From an uncultured Eggerthella sp. (lineage in GTDB: Bacteria; Actinomycetota; Coriobacteriia; Coriobacteriales; Eggerthellaceae): DNA of 64,000 nt. Position numbers and translations under genes: made by a program. This document shows positions 52,323-61,422 of the stretch, in pieces. The stretch covers positions 124,001-188,000 of the forward strand of contig CAUASB010000003.1 of assembly GCA_958431815.1 (NCBI GenBank), written 5' to 3'. Every line of letters begins with the position of its first letter. Positions within the stretch are counted from its first letter, which is position 1. The notes below the pieces were generated by a model. The model saw only the letters and a program-made list of their open reading frames with translations. It searched no databases and had not been told where the DNA came from.

Positions 52323-55040
52323 CTAAAGCACTTCCGCTTTGAACCCCGCTTCCACGATGGCACCCGTCAGCATTTCATCGGGCACGTTGCCCGCCAAATG
52401 CACCGTTGCGCGCTTTTCTTCGAGGTTCACCTCGGCGCCCTCGACACCAGGCACTGCCTCCAAGGCTTCGCGCACATGGCCCGCGCACTTATGGCATTTC
52501 ATCCCTTCAACATGCAGCTGCTTTTCAGACGAATGGGAAGCCGGGGCAATCGCGCACTTTTCCGGCCCACTGCCGTTAGCGGCGAGCGCAGCCTTTTCTG
52601 GCTTCCACCTGCGCAGGCGCAACGCGTTGGTTACCACGCACACCGAGCTTACGCTCATGGCGGCAGCGGCGATCATCGGGTTCAGACTGAAGCCTGCCCA
52701 AGCGAAGGAACCGGCGGCAACGGGAATGCAGATTGCGTTGTAGAACAGCGCCCAAAACAGGTTCTGTTTGATGTTGCGCATCGTGGCGCGCGAAAGGGAA
52801 AGCGCCGCGGGAACATCGGCCAAGTCGCTGTGCATCAGCACAATATCAGCGCTGGAAAGCGCAATATCGGTACCAGCGCCGATGGCAATGCCCACATCGG
52901 CACGGGCAAGAGCGGGCGCGTCGTTGATGCCGTCGCCCACCATGGCAACAGGGGCCTTCGCAGAAAGCTGGCGCACGATGCGTTCCTTATCGGCAGGCAG
53001 CACGCCGGCTATTACCTCGTCGGTGCCCACTTCGCGCTGCACGGCGCGGGCGGTGCGCTCGGCATCGCCGGTAAGCATCACCGTTTTGATGCCCATGGCG
53101 CGCAGCTGGGCAATGGCGGCAGCGCTGGTGGGCTTGGGAACATCAGCCACGGCAATGACGCCAACCAGCGCACCGTTGCAGGCGAAGTATGTGACGGTTT
53201 TGCCCGCATCGGCAAGCTGCTTGGCCTGGGCTTCATCAACCTGAATGCTCCGTTCGGCCATCATGCGCGCGTTGCCCGCAAAGCACGCCGTACCTTTAAC
53301 GGTGGCCGAAACGCCCTGACCAGGAGTCTGTTTGAAACTGTCGACGGAAACCTCCTTCAAGGGACGCGCCGCCAGCGCGGAGGCAACTGTATGGATATCG
53401 GCATCGGCGCTCTTTTCGTTTGCAGGAGAAGCGGAGCCATCGTGCGCCTTCTGCCCCGCTCCGTCGCTGGAGCCCGATTCGGCCGCATCGGCCGCCATGC
53501 CCGAAGCTGCTTCGCTTAACGCACCGGCAGCGTAGAGCACCATGGCTCGGGCCAGCGGATGCTCGGAGGGCTTTTCCAGTGCGTGGGCAAGCTGCAGCAA
53601 TTCTTCTGCACGCACCCCGGCAGCAGGCAGCACATCGGTGACCTGCGGAGCGCCGTTGGTGATGGTGCCCGTTTTGTCCAAGACCACCGTCTTCACGCCG
53701 CGCGCCGTTTCAAGCGCTTCAGCCGATTTCACCAAAATGCCGTTGGCGGCGCCACGGCCCGTTCCCACCATGATGGCCGTAGGCGTGGCCAGGCCAAGAG
53801 CGCAGGGGCACGAAATGACCAGCACTGAAATGGCGTAGGTCAAAGCCGTGGAAAACTCCGCCCCCACCAGCATCCAAATGGCGAACGTGACCAGGGCGAT
53901 GGCAATTACCACCGGCACAAACACGCCGCTGATCTTGTCGGCCATCTTTTCGATAGGGGCCTTTGAACTGGTGGCTTCGTCGACCAGGCGAACGATGCCC
54001 GCCAGCACCGTTTCCTCGCCCACGCGTTCAGCGCGCATGGTAAACCAGCCGGCGGTGTTCACGGTAGCGCCCGTAACCGCGCTGCCCGCATGCACGCTTT
54101 TCGGCAACGGCTCGCCCGTGATAGCCGACTCGTCAACCGAGCCTTCGCCTTCCAAAACCGTGCCATCTACCGGCACCGATTCGCCCGTGCGCACCACCAA
54201 CACGTCGCCCGCACGCACGCTTGCAGCGGGCACCTGTACTTCCGCGCCATCTTCCAGGCGCGTGGCCATCTTGGGCGAAAGATCCATCAGCTTCGAAAGC
54301 GCGCTGGTGGTCTTGCCCTTCGCGCGCGCTTCCAGGTACTTGCCCAACGTGATGAGCGTCAAGATCATGCCCGCCGACTCGAAATACAGGTTCATAGCGA
54401 AGTGATGGGCAGTTTGCAGGTCGGCATGACCCATAGAAAATGCCATGTTGAACAGCGCGTACAGGCCGTAAATCGTCGCAGCTCCGGAGCCCAATGCAAT
54501 AAGCGAGTCCATGTTGGGCGAACCGCTTACCAGGGCGCGCAGCCCCACGCGGAAGAACCTGAAGTTGATGAAGATGATGGGCACCAGCAGTAAAAGCAGG
54601 GTAAGCGCATACACCATCATGTTTTCCATACCGGTTAGCACGCTGGGCAGGGGCCAGCCGAACATATCGCCCATGGCAATGTAGAACAGCGGCACGGTGA
54701 ACACCAACGAGGCGATAAGGCGATGCAGCATGCTCTTTTGCTCGGCTTCCGCCGTGGAGCCTGAGTTTTGGGTCGCTTCTGCTGCGGACCCGGCGGCACC
54801 GTTAGCAGCCGGGCGGCCCGAGCCCTTCGGGCTGGCGCCGTAACCCGCCTTTTTCACCGCAGCTTCGATTTCGGCCGAAACAGCAGCGGCATCTGCGCCT
54901 TCGGCAAGCTGCACCTCCATCGAATTCTTCAGTAAGTTCACAGCAACATCCGCCACGCCGGCAACCGACCTAGTGGCTTTGTCCACTCGCGAAGAGCATG
55001 ACGCACAGGTCATGCCGGTGACGTCGAAGAGTAATTTCAT
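52323..55040 (-). CDS. copA: copper-exporting P1B-type ATPase
   Basis: 905 residues. An N-terminal heavy-metal domain (GMTCASCSS, about 8-16), eight hydrophobic helices, the CPC metal gate in SCPCALGLATPT (about 410), phosphorylation loop DKTGTITNG (about 453), HPLARAM, GDGINDAPALA (about 701), and, unusually, a second heavy-metal domain at the C-terminus (GMKCHKCAGHV, about 850). It pumps Cu(I) out of the cytosol. An Ala/Ser/Gly-rich insertion interrupts the nucleotide domain (SEAASGMAADAAESGSSDGA). It is downstream of csoR with a long structured leader between. Confidence 0.97.
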   Translation of the reverse strand: MKLLFDVTGMTCASCSSRVDKATRSVAGVADVAVNLLKNSMEVQLAEGADAAAVSAEIEAAVKKAGYGASPKGSGRPAANGAAGSAAEATQNSGSTAEAEQKSMLHRLIASLVFTVPLFYIAMGDMFGWPLPSVLTGMENMMVYALTLLLLLVPIIFINFRFFRVGLRALVSGSPNMDSLIALGSGAATIYGLYALFNMAFSMGHADLQTAHHFAMNLYFESAGMILTLITLGKYLEARAKGKTTSALSKLMDLSPKMATRLEDGAEVQVPAASVRAGDVLVVRTGESVPVDGTVLEGEGSVDESAITGEPLPKSVHAGSAVTGATVNTAGWFTMRAERVGEETVLAGIVRLVDEATSSKAPIEKMADKISGVFVPVVIAIALVTFAIWMLVGAEFSTALTYAISVLVISCPCALGLATPTAIMVGTGRGAANGILVKSAEALETARGVKTVVLDKTGTITNGAPQVTDVLPAAGVRAEELLQLAHALEKPSEHPLARAMVLYAAGALSEAASGMAADAAESGSSDGAGQKAHDGSASPANEKSADADIHTVASALAARPLKEVSVDSFKQTPGQGVSATVKGTACFAGNARMMAERSIQVDEAQAKQLADAGKTVTYFACNGALVGVIAVADVPKPTSAAAIAQLRAMGIKTVMLTGDAERTARAVQREVGTDEVIAGVLPADKERIVRQLSAKAPVAMVGDGINDAPALARADVGIAIGAGTDIALSSADIVLMHSDLADVPAALSLSRATMRNIKQNLFWALFYNAICIPVAAGSFAWAGFSLNPMIAAAAMSVSSVCVVTNALRLRRWKPEKAALAANGSGPEKCAIAPASHSSEKQLHVEGMKCHKCAGHVREALEAVPGVEGAEVNLEEKRATVHLAGNVPDEMLTGAIVEAGFKAEVL

Positions 55041-55063
55041 TATTTTCTCTAATCTTCTCAGTC

Positions 55064-55181
55064 GTCGTGTTCGGGTGGGCTGCTAGGCCTTCAGAACCTG
55101 CATGGCTTCAGCCACAGCGCTTAGGCTGTTCCTATCAGCCACGCAGGACCTTCAGGCCTATCAACTCCACCGGAACACGAC
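55064..55181 (-). other. 118-nt nested hairpin between csoR and copA
   Basis: On the minus-strand RNA, GUCGUGUUCCGGUGG pairs with CCACCCGAACACGAC (14 of 15 pairs), then a small internal loop, then an AGGCCU/AGGCCU helix continuing to CCUGC/GCAGG through tandem G-A/A-G mismatches, then GUGGCU/AGCCAU and a CAGCC/GGCUG tip. It ends about 24 nt before the copA ATG. No U-tract follows, so it is not a simple terminator. Confidence 0.6.
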
Positions 55182-55280
55182 TAGATTTTCTTTGTTGAAT
55201 TTGGGAAACAAGACACCAAAGTCATACCCAGGAGGGCACCCCTCCCCGAGCACCTTGGTGCTCAACGGCCTTGCGGCCGG

Positions 55281-55625
55281 TTATCGTGCGAAGCGCTTGA
55301 TAAGCTGCATGGCTTCGTCGATCACCTCGGTGTCGCCTTCGCGCACGCGTTCGGTTACGCAGGTTTCCAGATGATCGCGCAGAAGCAGCTCGGAAACGGT
55401 ATGCACCGCGCTTTCGGCGGCGGCCAACTGGGTTAGCACATCGCCGCAATAGCGGTTGTCTTCGATCATGCTTTTCACCCCGTTGAGCTGGCCAATGGCA
55501 CGGTTCAGGCGTTTCTGCAGCTCAGCTTGGAATTCGGCGCTGCGCTCGGTTGCTTTGTGGCGGCATTCACACGTTCGCTTCGCCGCGCCTGACGCTGAAA
55601 CGCAACAGGCTTCCTTTTCACTCAT
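55281..55625 (-). CDS. csoR: copper-sensing repressor CsoR
   Basis: 114 residues from the ATG at 55625 (AAAGGA upstream); the frame is open to 55781 without family sequence. The all-helical CsoR/RcnR fold is clear: LQKRLNRAIGQLNGVKSMIEDNRYC, with Cu(I) ligands Cys in NRYCGD, His in RDHLETC and Cys in the same motif. The N-terminal extension is Cys/His-rich (CCVS...CECRH), which could hold extra metal. It represses its own promoter and copA; copper releases it. An ACCCCC/GGGGGT operator sits in its promoter. Confidence 0.95.
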   Translation of the reverse strand: MSEKEACCVSASGAAKRTCECRHKATERSAEFQAELQKRLNRAIGQLNGVKSMIEDNRYCGDVLTQLAAAESAVHTVSELLLRDHLETCVTERVREGDTEVIDEAMQLIKRFAR

Positions 55626-55731
55626 TGTTCTTCCTTTCTTGGCGCACGTACATCCCCTAACCAGAGCCGACGGCGCCCGGATTGCGCCAAACGTCCGCAG
55701 AACGAACTTCGGCACCTCTTTTTCACCGCTC

Positions 55732-55759
55732 ACTATATACCCCCTGGGGGTACTGTCAA
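55732..55759 (-). promoter_or_regulatory. csoR promoter with CsoR operator
   Basis: TTGACA (55754-55759) and TATAGT (55732-55737) with a 16-bp spacer that contains TACCCCCAGGGGGTA, the classic CsoR palindrome. Repressor binding would cover the polymerase site. Confidence 0.85.
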
Positions 55760-55802
55760 CTGAAAAAGCCACTAAAGGCATAACAATTCATTCGCCCAAA
55801 TT

Positions 55803-55827
55803 GGCAAAACCATCAAAACTTGTATTT
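55803..55827 (+). repeat. single 25-nt GGCAA unit
   Basis: GGCAAAACCATC...TTGTATTT; matches the start of the 25-nt family, less well at the end. Without an inverted partner. Confidence 0.35.
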
Positions 55828-55909
55828 GGCAATTGCGTGTTGCCCCCTTGCGCAATGGCAACCCGAGTACAATAAAGAGATTGGACTTTAAGGGAGCTTT
55901 AGGACAAAC

Positions 55910-58060
55910 ATGACCAATTCAAACGAACCATCGCATCGCCCCATGCGCCGTCAGCCCAGCTACCGCTCGACGGCACCACGCACTTCGGTGCCCAGCGCGC
56001 GTGACGAGCTGGAGCGCGAACGCGAACTCTATAGCCAGCACGACCCTTCGGCTTCGTTTATGCGCGACCGCGTGCCGAACCAGCAGAACGGCCAGATGCC
56101 TACCACCGGACAGCAAGCCACGCCCGAGCAGCATGCTCAGCCCATGCAGGGCGCACGCCGCAGCCGTGCCGGTGCGGCAAACGATCATATTGCCCATTCG
56201 CGGGTAAGCAGGGGGCAGCGTACCCAGGCGAGCCAGCCCCACGCTGCACAACCTGGATCGAGCAGCGCCTGGAACCAGCACGCCGTCGCGGGCCAGCAGG
56301 CCCCACACGCTAACGGTCAGTATCCGCCGCATCGCGCCCCCAGCGAAAGCGCTCGCATGCCCCGCGTTGCCGGCAACGGAAGCATGGGCGGCCACTCACC
56401 CCAACGTCGCAGCGCCGCACAGCAGCCCGGCATGAAACACGGCCAAGCAGCAAACGGCCAGCATCACATGCAGGCAGGTACGGCAACGCCAGGCGCTAGC
56501 CAGCGCATGCCGCGCACTGAGCAAGGTCACGCACCGCAGCGTCACAATGCCGCACAGCCAGGCGCTCGCCCCAGCGCACAGCCCAGCCAACGCATGCAGC
56601 GCGTACAGGGTCAGCGTCCGTCCGCAGCGCAGGGCCAACGACGCCCCGTTCGCCGCGGCGCTTCCGCTTCGCAGCCCAGCGAAACCATGCGCGAGCAGCA
56701 GCAGGCACAGTCTGCCCAGCAAGCGCCCGTTATCCAAAACGTACGCGGCAACGACGCTTCCGCCTATTCACGCGCAAACTACCAGCGCACGGTAGAAGGC
56801 GCCCGCAAGGCTTCGCCCACCAATGCTTCCACGTATCAGGCATCGCGCTACTTGGGCAATAACAACAACCATGCGCCCAAGCAGAAGGCCAACTTCTTCA
56901 CCCGCAACAGCCTCATCGCCGTTGCAGTGGTTGCCGTCATTGCCGTGGTGGGCGTGTTCGCATTCACCAACTGGATGAACACCAAAGACGTTCAGGTAAC
57001 GCTGAACGGCGACCAGGTAACCATTTCCGGCAACGAACGCAGCATCGGCGGCCTGCTTGACGCCAACAAGGTAAGCGTCACGCCCGGTAATTATGTGGCC
57101 GTCGACGGCAGCACCATTCGCCAGGGCGACGGCACACGCTGCACCGCGAAGGTAAACGGCAACGAGACCGACGACATGAACACGCACCTGAACGGCGGTG
57201 ACAAAGTCGAAATCTCCAACGGCACCGACATCACCGAGCCCTACACCGACAGCGACCCGCAAACCCTTCCGCATAAAACCGAACTGAAGGGCGTTGGCGC
57301 AGTTCACCTGTACAGCAACAACGCGCAGGACGGCGAGCAGGTAACGCGCACGGGCAAGGAATCGGGCATCACTGCCACGGTTACCACCAAGGAGCCGGTA
57401 GATGATGTGGTGCAGTACTACAACATCAACTCGAACGGCGACAAGGTTATTGCGCTGACGTTCGACGACGGCCCGTGGGACAAGCAGACCGATGAGATTC
57501 TGGATATCTTGGAGGAAAACGGCGCGAAGGCAACCTTCTTCACCGTTGGCCAGTGCATTTCGGGCCACGAAAAGGAACTGCAGCGTGCGGCAAGCATGGG
57601 CTGCGAGATTGGCACCCATACGTGGGACCACGCTGAAGGCAGCGGCCAGGGCGTAAGCCTTATCAAGATGTCGTCGCAGGAGCGCAAGGACGAGGTAACG
57701 AAGGGCCTGCAGGCCATCACCAATGCCACCGGTCAGGAAGCAAGCACGATCTTCCGTTGCCCCGGCGGCAACTACGACACTTCGGTTGCTACCGACCTTG
57801 AAGGCATCGTTACGGCCGAAATTGGTTGGAACGTCGACACCACCGACTGGAAGAAGCCCGGTGCTGACGTTATTGCTCAGCGCATCCAGAGTGCGGGTCC
57901 CGGCAACATCATCCTGATGCACGACGGTGGCGGCGACCGCAGCCAGACCATTGCCGGCTTGAAGCAGGCATTGCCCAAGCTGAAAGAGCAGGGCTACAGC
58001 TTCGTAACGGTACAAGAGCTGATTGAGAAGTACCCCTACCAGGAAGGCCAGTCGAAATAG
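55910..58060 (+). CDS. membrane-anchored polysaccharide deacetylase (NodB-type) with disordered N-terminus
   Basis: 716 residues. Residues 1-325 are Gln/His/Ala/Pro-rich and probably disordered in the cytoplasm; a membrane helix (NSLIAVAVVAVIAVVGVFAFT, about 328-349) follows, then a small extracellular domain resembling DUF348/G5-type wall domains (about 350-500), then the NodB domain: ALTFDDGPWD (metal Asp pair, about 517), TFFTVGQ, GTHTWDH (metal His, about 569), FRCPGGNYD, GWNVDTTDW and ILMHDGGGDRSQT. It is predicted to deacetylate GlcNAc or MurNAc of peptidoglycan, giving lysozyme resistance. A TACAAT box lies about 40 nt upstream of the ATG. Confidence 0.93.
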   Translation: MTNSNEPSHRPMRRQPSYRSTAPRTSVPSARDELERERELYSQHDPSASFMRDRVPNQQNGQMPTTGQQATPEQHAQPMQGARRSRAGAANDHIAHSRVSRGQRTQASQPHAAQPGSSSAWNQHAVAGQQAPHANGQYPPHRAPSESARMPRVAGNGSMGGHSPQRRSAAQQPGMKHGQAANGQHHMQAGTATPGASQRMPRTEQGHAPQRHNAAQPGARPSAQPSQRMQRVQGQRPSAAQGQRRPVRRGASASQPSETMREQQQAQSAQQAPVIQNVRGNDASAYSRANYQRTVEGARKASPTNASTYQASRYLGNNNNHAPKQKANFFTRNSLIAVAVVAVIAVVGVFAFTNWMNTKDVQVTLNGDQVTISGNERSIGGLLDANKVSVTPGNYVAVDGSTIRQGDGTRCTAKVNGNETDDMNTHLNGGDKVEISNGTDITEPYTDSDPQTLPHKTELKGVGAVHLYSNNAQDGEQVTRTGKESGITATVTTKEPVDDVVQYYNINSNGDKVIALTFDDGPWDKQTDEILDILEENGAKATFFTVGQCISGHEKELQRAASMGCEIGTHTWDHAEGSGQGVSLIKMSSQERKDEVTKGLQAITNATGQEASTIFRCPGGNYDTSVATDLEGIVTAEIGWNVDTTDWKKPGADVIAQRIQSAGPGNIILMHDGGGDRSQTIAGLKQALPKLKEQGYSFVTVQELIEKYPYQEGQSK

Positions 58061-58061
58061 C

Positions 58062-58095
58062 AACAAAATAGGGACAGGACAGTCCCTATTTTGTT
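58062..58095. repeat. REP-like palindrome (GGGAC/GTCCC family)
   Basis: AACAAAATAGGGAC (58062-58075) and GTCCCTATTTTGTT (58082-58095) flank a 6-nt loop; it starts one base after the deacetylase stop. Confidence 0.75.
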
Positions 58096-58100
58096 ATTCC

Positions 58101-58139
58101 AATCCCCTGCTGCGATACGTCTTGCAGCAGGGGATTTTT
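58101..58139 (+). terminator. deacetylase terminator
   Basis: AATCCCCTGCTGC (58101-58113) and GCAGCAGGGGATT (58124-58136) followed by TTTTT. Confidence 0.85.
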
Positions 58140-58199
58140 ATATCGGGAGCCCGACGACAGCCCACGTTCGGAAGGCTAGGCAATGACGTCAATAAGCAG

Positions 58200-58235
58200 A
58201 AAAGGGACTTCGGATAGAGCTCTGAAGTCCCTTTT
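58200..58235. terminator. second hairpin terminator
   Basis: AAAAGGGACTTC (58200-58211) and GAAGTCCCTTTT (58224-58235). It is symmetric enough to work on both strands; it also shares the AAAAGGGAC start of the REP-like family. Confidence 0.6.
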
Positions 58236-58342
58236 GCCACTCATACGCCGTCAGGCGAAAGATTATTCCATGCAACCATATAACCATATGCCACGCTGAA
58301 CTTAACGGCTGTCTATCCAGCTTCTAGGCAGCACCGTTTTTG

Positions 58343-58371
58343 AAGCCGCAAGTTGCTATCACTTGCGGCTT
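58343..58371. terminator. terminator of the glycosyltransferase gene at 58389
   Basis: AAGCCGCAAGT/ACTTGCGGCTT arms with short U-tracts on both sides, 18 nt past the minus-strand stop. Confidence 0.7.
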
Positions 58372-58388
58372 TTCTTTTGCCAGAAGAC

Positions 58389-59465
58389 CTACCTGCCCGC
58401 CTTCAGCTTCAGGAACACATTGTGCAGAGCGCCGTTTTTGGCGGTGTGGATGGCACTGCCCAAAGCAAGGCACTTGGAGGCATTGCGCTGCTGCAGGGGC
58501 TTCAGACACATGCGAAGGGCACCGCTTTCCGCCTGGGCACAGGGCACCAGCTCTTCGAACAGCGGATCGGCGAACACGCCTTCCAGCCATTCCTTTTGCG
58601 CGGCATGGTTCATGCCGCTTTCCTTCTGTTTGTTGCGCTCCAGCGCGGAAAGGATATAGCGCGCGTACAAGGCGCCCAGCGTTGCCTTCGCATCGGCATC
58701 GAGCACGCCCCATGATTCCAGCTGGTTGCGCAACAGCTGGATGCGCGTGCGATGCACCTCGTAGTAGCGCGGCACGAACTTGTTGGTGAGGTTGGCGGCC
58801 TCGCGTTTGGCGTAACGATACAGCGGCGCACCGATCACGTTCAGCCCAGGGAGATTCTGGAACACGCGGATGTTGAATTCGATATCTTCGATAAGCGGCA
58901 GGTCATTTTTGAAAAGGAAGCCGCCCTGTTGCAAATATTCGCGCTGATACACCTTGTTCCAGGCGTAACCGTAGTGCGTGCCCTTCTCGAATTCCAGCAC
59001 GTGCTTGCGCAGCTTGGTTTTGCCCAGGTGAGTGTCTTCAGCGCTGAACGTGAATTCCTGTACCCGCTGCACATGGCCGGCGACATCGTAGAATTCTTCC
59101 ACATGTCCCACCATGACCACCGGCGCCTCGTGCTGCTGCAGCGAATTGTACACGCATTGCAGGAGCGTGAAGTCATAGCGATCGTCCGGATCGGGAAACC
59201 ACACGTAACGCCCCTGCGCCGCCGCAAGCCCCGTGTTACGCGCCGCGGAAAGCCCGCGGTTTACCTTGTGCGAAACGATGCGAATGCGCGAGTCGGATTC
59301 GGCAAAATGCTGTGCCACCGCCAAGCTGTTATCAGGTGAGCAATCATTCACCACAATGGCTTCCCAGTCGGTAAAAAGCTGGTCTTGTAAATCGCCCAAA
59401 GCATTGGCCAAATACGGCTCAGAGTTGTAGGTGGGCAGGATTATGGAGAAGAAGGGAGTGAACAC
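58389..59465 (-). CDS. family-2 glycosyltransferase
   Basis: 358 residues, start GTG at 59465 with AAGGA 8 nt upstream. GT-A fold: FSIILPTYNSEPYLANAL, VVNDCSPDNS, GLSAARNTGLAAAQGRYVWFPDPDDRYD with the DxD-like metal site. A C-terminal helical region (about 220-358) is typical of wall or capsule glycan enzymes. No signal peptide or membrane helix, so it acts on the cytosolic face. It points away from the two other glycosyltransferases, separated by the AlbA_2 gene. Confidence 0.92.
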   Translation of the reverse strand: MFTPFFSIILPTYNSEPYLANALGDLQDQLFTDWEAIVVNDCSPDNSLAVAQHFAESDSRIRIVSHKVNRGLSAARNTGLAAAQGRYVWFPDPDDRYDFTLLQCVYNSLQQHEAPVVMVGHVEEFYDVAGHVQRVQEFTFSAEDTHLGKTKLRKHVLEFEKGTHYGYAWNKVYQREYLQQGGFLFKNDLPLIEDIEFNIRVFQNLPGLNVIGAPLYRYAKREAANLTNKFVPRYYEVHRTRIQLLRNQLESWGVLDADAKATLGALYARYILSALERNKQKESGMNHAAQKEWLEGVFADPLFEELVPCAQAESGALRMCLKPLQQRNASKCLALGSAIHTAKNGALHNVFLKLKAGR

Positions 59466-59480
59466 GATTCTATTCCTTCG

Positions 59481-59514
59481 CCCTAAGGCGCAATAAACGC
59501 GCCTTAGGGTTTTT
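59481..59514 (+). terminator. plus-strand terminator-like hairpin
   Basis: CCCTAAGGCGC (59481-59491) and GCGCCTTAGGG (59499-59509) followed by five T. There is no plus-strand gene upstream, so it may end antisense transcription. Confidence 0.6.
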
Positions 59515-59553
59515 CGTAAGCTGATACTTAAAGCATTAGCTTACCCGTAACAT

Positions 59554-59570
59554 TGTCAGTTAAACTGACA
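59554..59570. promoter_or_regulatory. 17-bp palindrome, possible operator
   Basis: TGTCAGTT-A-AACTGACA, perfect arms with a one-base centre, about 290 bp before the AlbA_2 gene. Operator role is a guess. Confidence 0.35.
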
Positions 59571-59861
59571 GTTTTCCAACTTAAACGTTGAATTCACCCT
59601 CAATCTCTTTGTTGAATGCCTGCAACCGCCAACCTGTCATTAGCCCAGGCCTGCCCAGACTTCAATCCAATAGATGTTCGGAAACCAGCTTCTGCCTTCT
59701 TATCGCTCTATAACATTAAGATGGATATAACCCTAACAACGAGTACCTTTTTTTCCATTTCCCCACTTCATGCCATAAAAACATACAAGTCACTCTAATT
59801 GCCTTTTACTTGCCTTTTACTTATCATTTACCCGTATTTGCAAAGCACATGAGGAGACGGA

Positions 59862-61325
59862 ATGCCAGAATCAAACCCTTTAGATCTTCTTTACTCTCTG
59901 ATTGGATATCCTAACGAAACCGAGTGGATAGAGTTCAAAGAGGGCAATTCCGACCCTTTGCAAATTGGTCGAGACATATCAGCCCTGGCTAACTCCGCCA
60001 CCTATTTTGGTCGCGATATGGCATACAAAATTTGGGGAGTGAACGATGCGGACCACAGCTTAAAAGGCACCCTATTCAACCCATACGACAAAAAGAAGGG
60101 TAACCAAAACCTTCTTATCTGGCTGAAAACCATGCTTTCCGCAAATGCTAATTACGATTTCACCCAATTCGAGCACCAGGGGAAACTGTTCGTTATCCTC
60201 AAGATACGCGCATCCGTCAATCAGCCTGTCTGCTTCCAACAACAAGCCTATATACGCGTTGGAAGCAGCACCACGAAACTGCCATCTGGATCATCGAAAG
60301 AAATCGAATTATGGAAAAGGCTCCAACGTTCTGATTTTGAGGGGCAAATAGCCGAAGAGAACCTTGAAAGCGCAGCAGTTTTCGAGCTTCTTAATATTCC
60401 CGCGTATTTCAGCCTGATGGGTCAAAAAATGCCGCATGATTCCGAGAAAGCCCTCATTCCCCTTTTCGAGCAAGACATGCTAAGGAGGCAGGATGATAAT
60501 AAGGTTTCAATCACTAACCTTGGGGCGCTTCTTCTCGCCAACAAAATGAGCGAATTTCCCTCTTTGAGAAAAAGAGAAATTCGGGTTTTACGGTTTGCCG
60601 GCAAAGGAAACCTCGACATCCTTGAAGATAAAACATTCGGAACTGGATATGCCCTCGCGCTGCAAGAAGCTTATGCTCACATTATTTCGACAATCCCGTC
60701 AAATGAAATAACAGAAGGGGCATTCCGCAAAGTCAGGGCAATATACCCAGAGCAAGCAATACGAGAGTTACTATCGAATATTGTTGTCCATCAAGACTTG
60801 TCAGACACAGGATCGGGACCTCTAGTGGGGGTCTACGAAAACCGAATCGAATTCTCAAACCCAGGAACCACTCTTATTCCGATAAGCCGCGTCCTTAATG
60901 CGCAGCCGAAGACCAGGAACAACCAGCTTGTGAGGCTGCTACGTCTAATGGACTTATGCGAAGAAGGCGGCACAGGGTGGGATAGAGCCGTAGAGGCATG
61001 CGAAAACGCACATCTAGCAGCACCAAAGATAACAAGCGATGAGGAAATGGGCACAAAGGTAACCCTTTTCAGGGAACTCGGATACAGAAGGATGTCAAAA
61101 AAAGAAAGGATGGACGCAACCTACTGGCACGCATGTCTTGCATATGCTCAAGGAGAGGCAATGAACAACCGCTCGTTACGAGAACGGTTCGGCCTAGCTG
61201 ATGAACAGAAAAACACCGTTGCAGTATCACGGCTCATAAAGGAATGCTGCAACAGCGATCTTATTAAAGAGGAAGACCCTGAAGCTGGCGCAAAATACCG
61301 CCGCTATATCCCCTTCTGGGCATAG
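59862..61325 (+). CDS. AlbA_2 (Schlafen-type) domain ATP-binding protein
   Basis: 487 residues with AT-richer codons than its neighbours. The N-terminal AlbA_2 domain (about 15-150) shows ETEWIEFKEG, IGRDISALANSA and YIRVGSSTTKL, the hallmarks of this family. A GHKL-type ATPase-like domain follows (about 290-410: QAIRELLSNIVVHQDL, NRIEFSNPG, EGGTGWDRAVEAC) and a C-terminal winged-helix-like end. Such proteins act as transcriptional regulators or as parts of phage-defence or toxin-antitoxin islands; which applies here is unknown. GGAG precedes the ATG. It splits a glycosyltransferase group and probably arrived by transfer. Confidence 0.88.
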   Translation: MPESNPLDLLYSLIGYPNETEWIEFKEGNSDPLQIGRDISALANSATYFGRDMAYKIWGVNDADHSLKGTLFNPYDKKKGNQNLLIWLKTMLSANANYDFTQFEHQGKLFVILKIRASVNQPVCFQQQAYIRVGSSTTKLPSGSSKEIELWKRLQRSDFEGQIAEENLESAAVFELLNIPAYFSLMGQKMPHDSEKALIPLFEQDMLRRQDDNKVSITNLGALLLANKMSEFPSLRKREIRVLRFAGKGNLDILEDKTFGTGYALALQEAYAHIISTIPSNEITEGAFRKVRAIYPEQAIRELLSNIVVHQDLSDTGSGPLVGVYENRIEFSNPGTTLIPISRVLNAQPKTRNNQLVRLLRLMDLCEEGGTGWDRAVEACENAHLAAPKITSDEEMGTKVTLFRELGYRRMSKKERMDATYWHACLAYAQGEAMNNRSLRERFGLADEQKNTVAVSRLIKECCNSDLIKEEDPEAGAKYRRYIPFWA

Positions 61326-61422
61326 GAATGAGGTGGCTACGGTTGTCCAACCGCGCCGCACAACCTTTATCATAGAAATGTTAGACACACGCACGCCGCG
61401 CACACCAACGAAAGGAACCGCT

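Larger units (their letters stand above)
59466..59861. other. 396-bp AT-rich intergenic region
   Basis: No gene supported. Includes the hairpin at 59481-59514, the palindrome at 59554-59570 and an AT-rich run to the AlbA_2 gene. Base composition drops sharply compared with the rest of the window. Confidence 0.55.
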
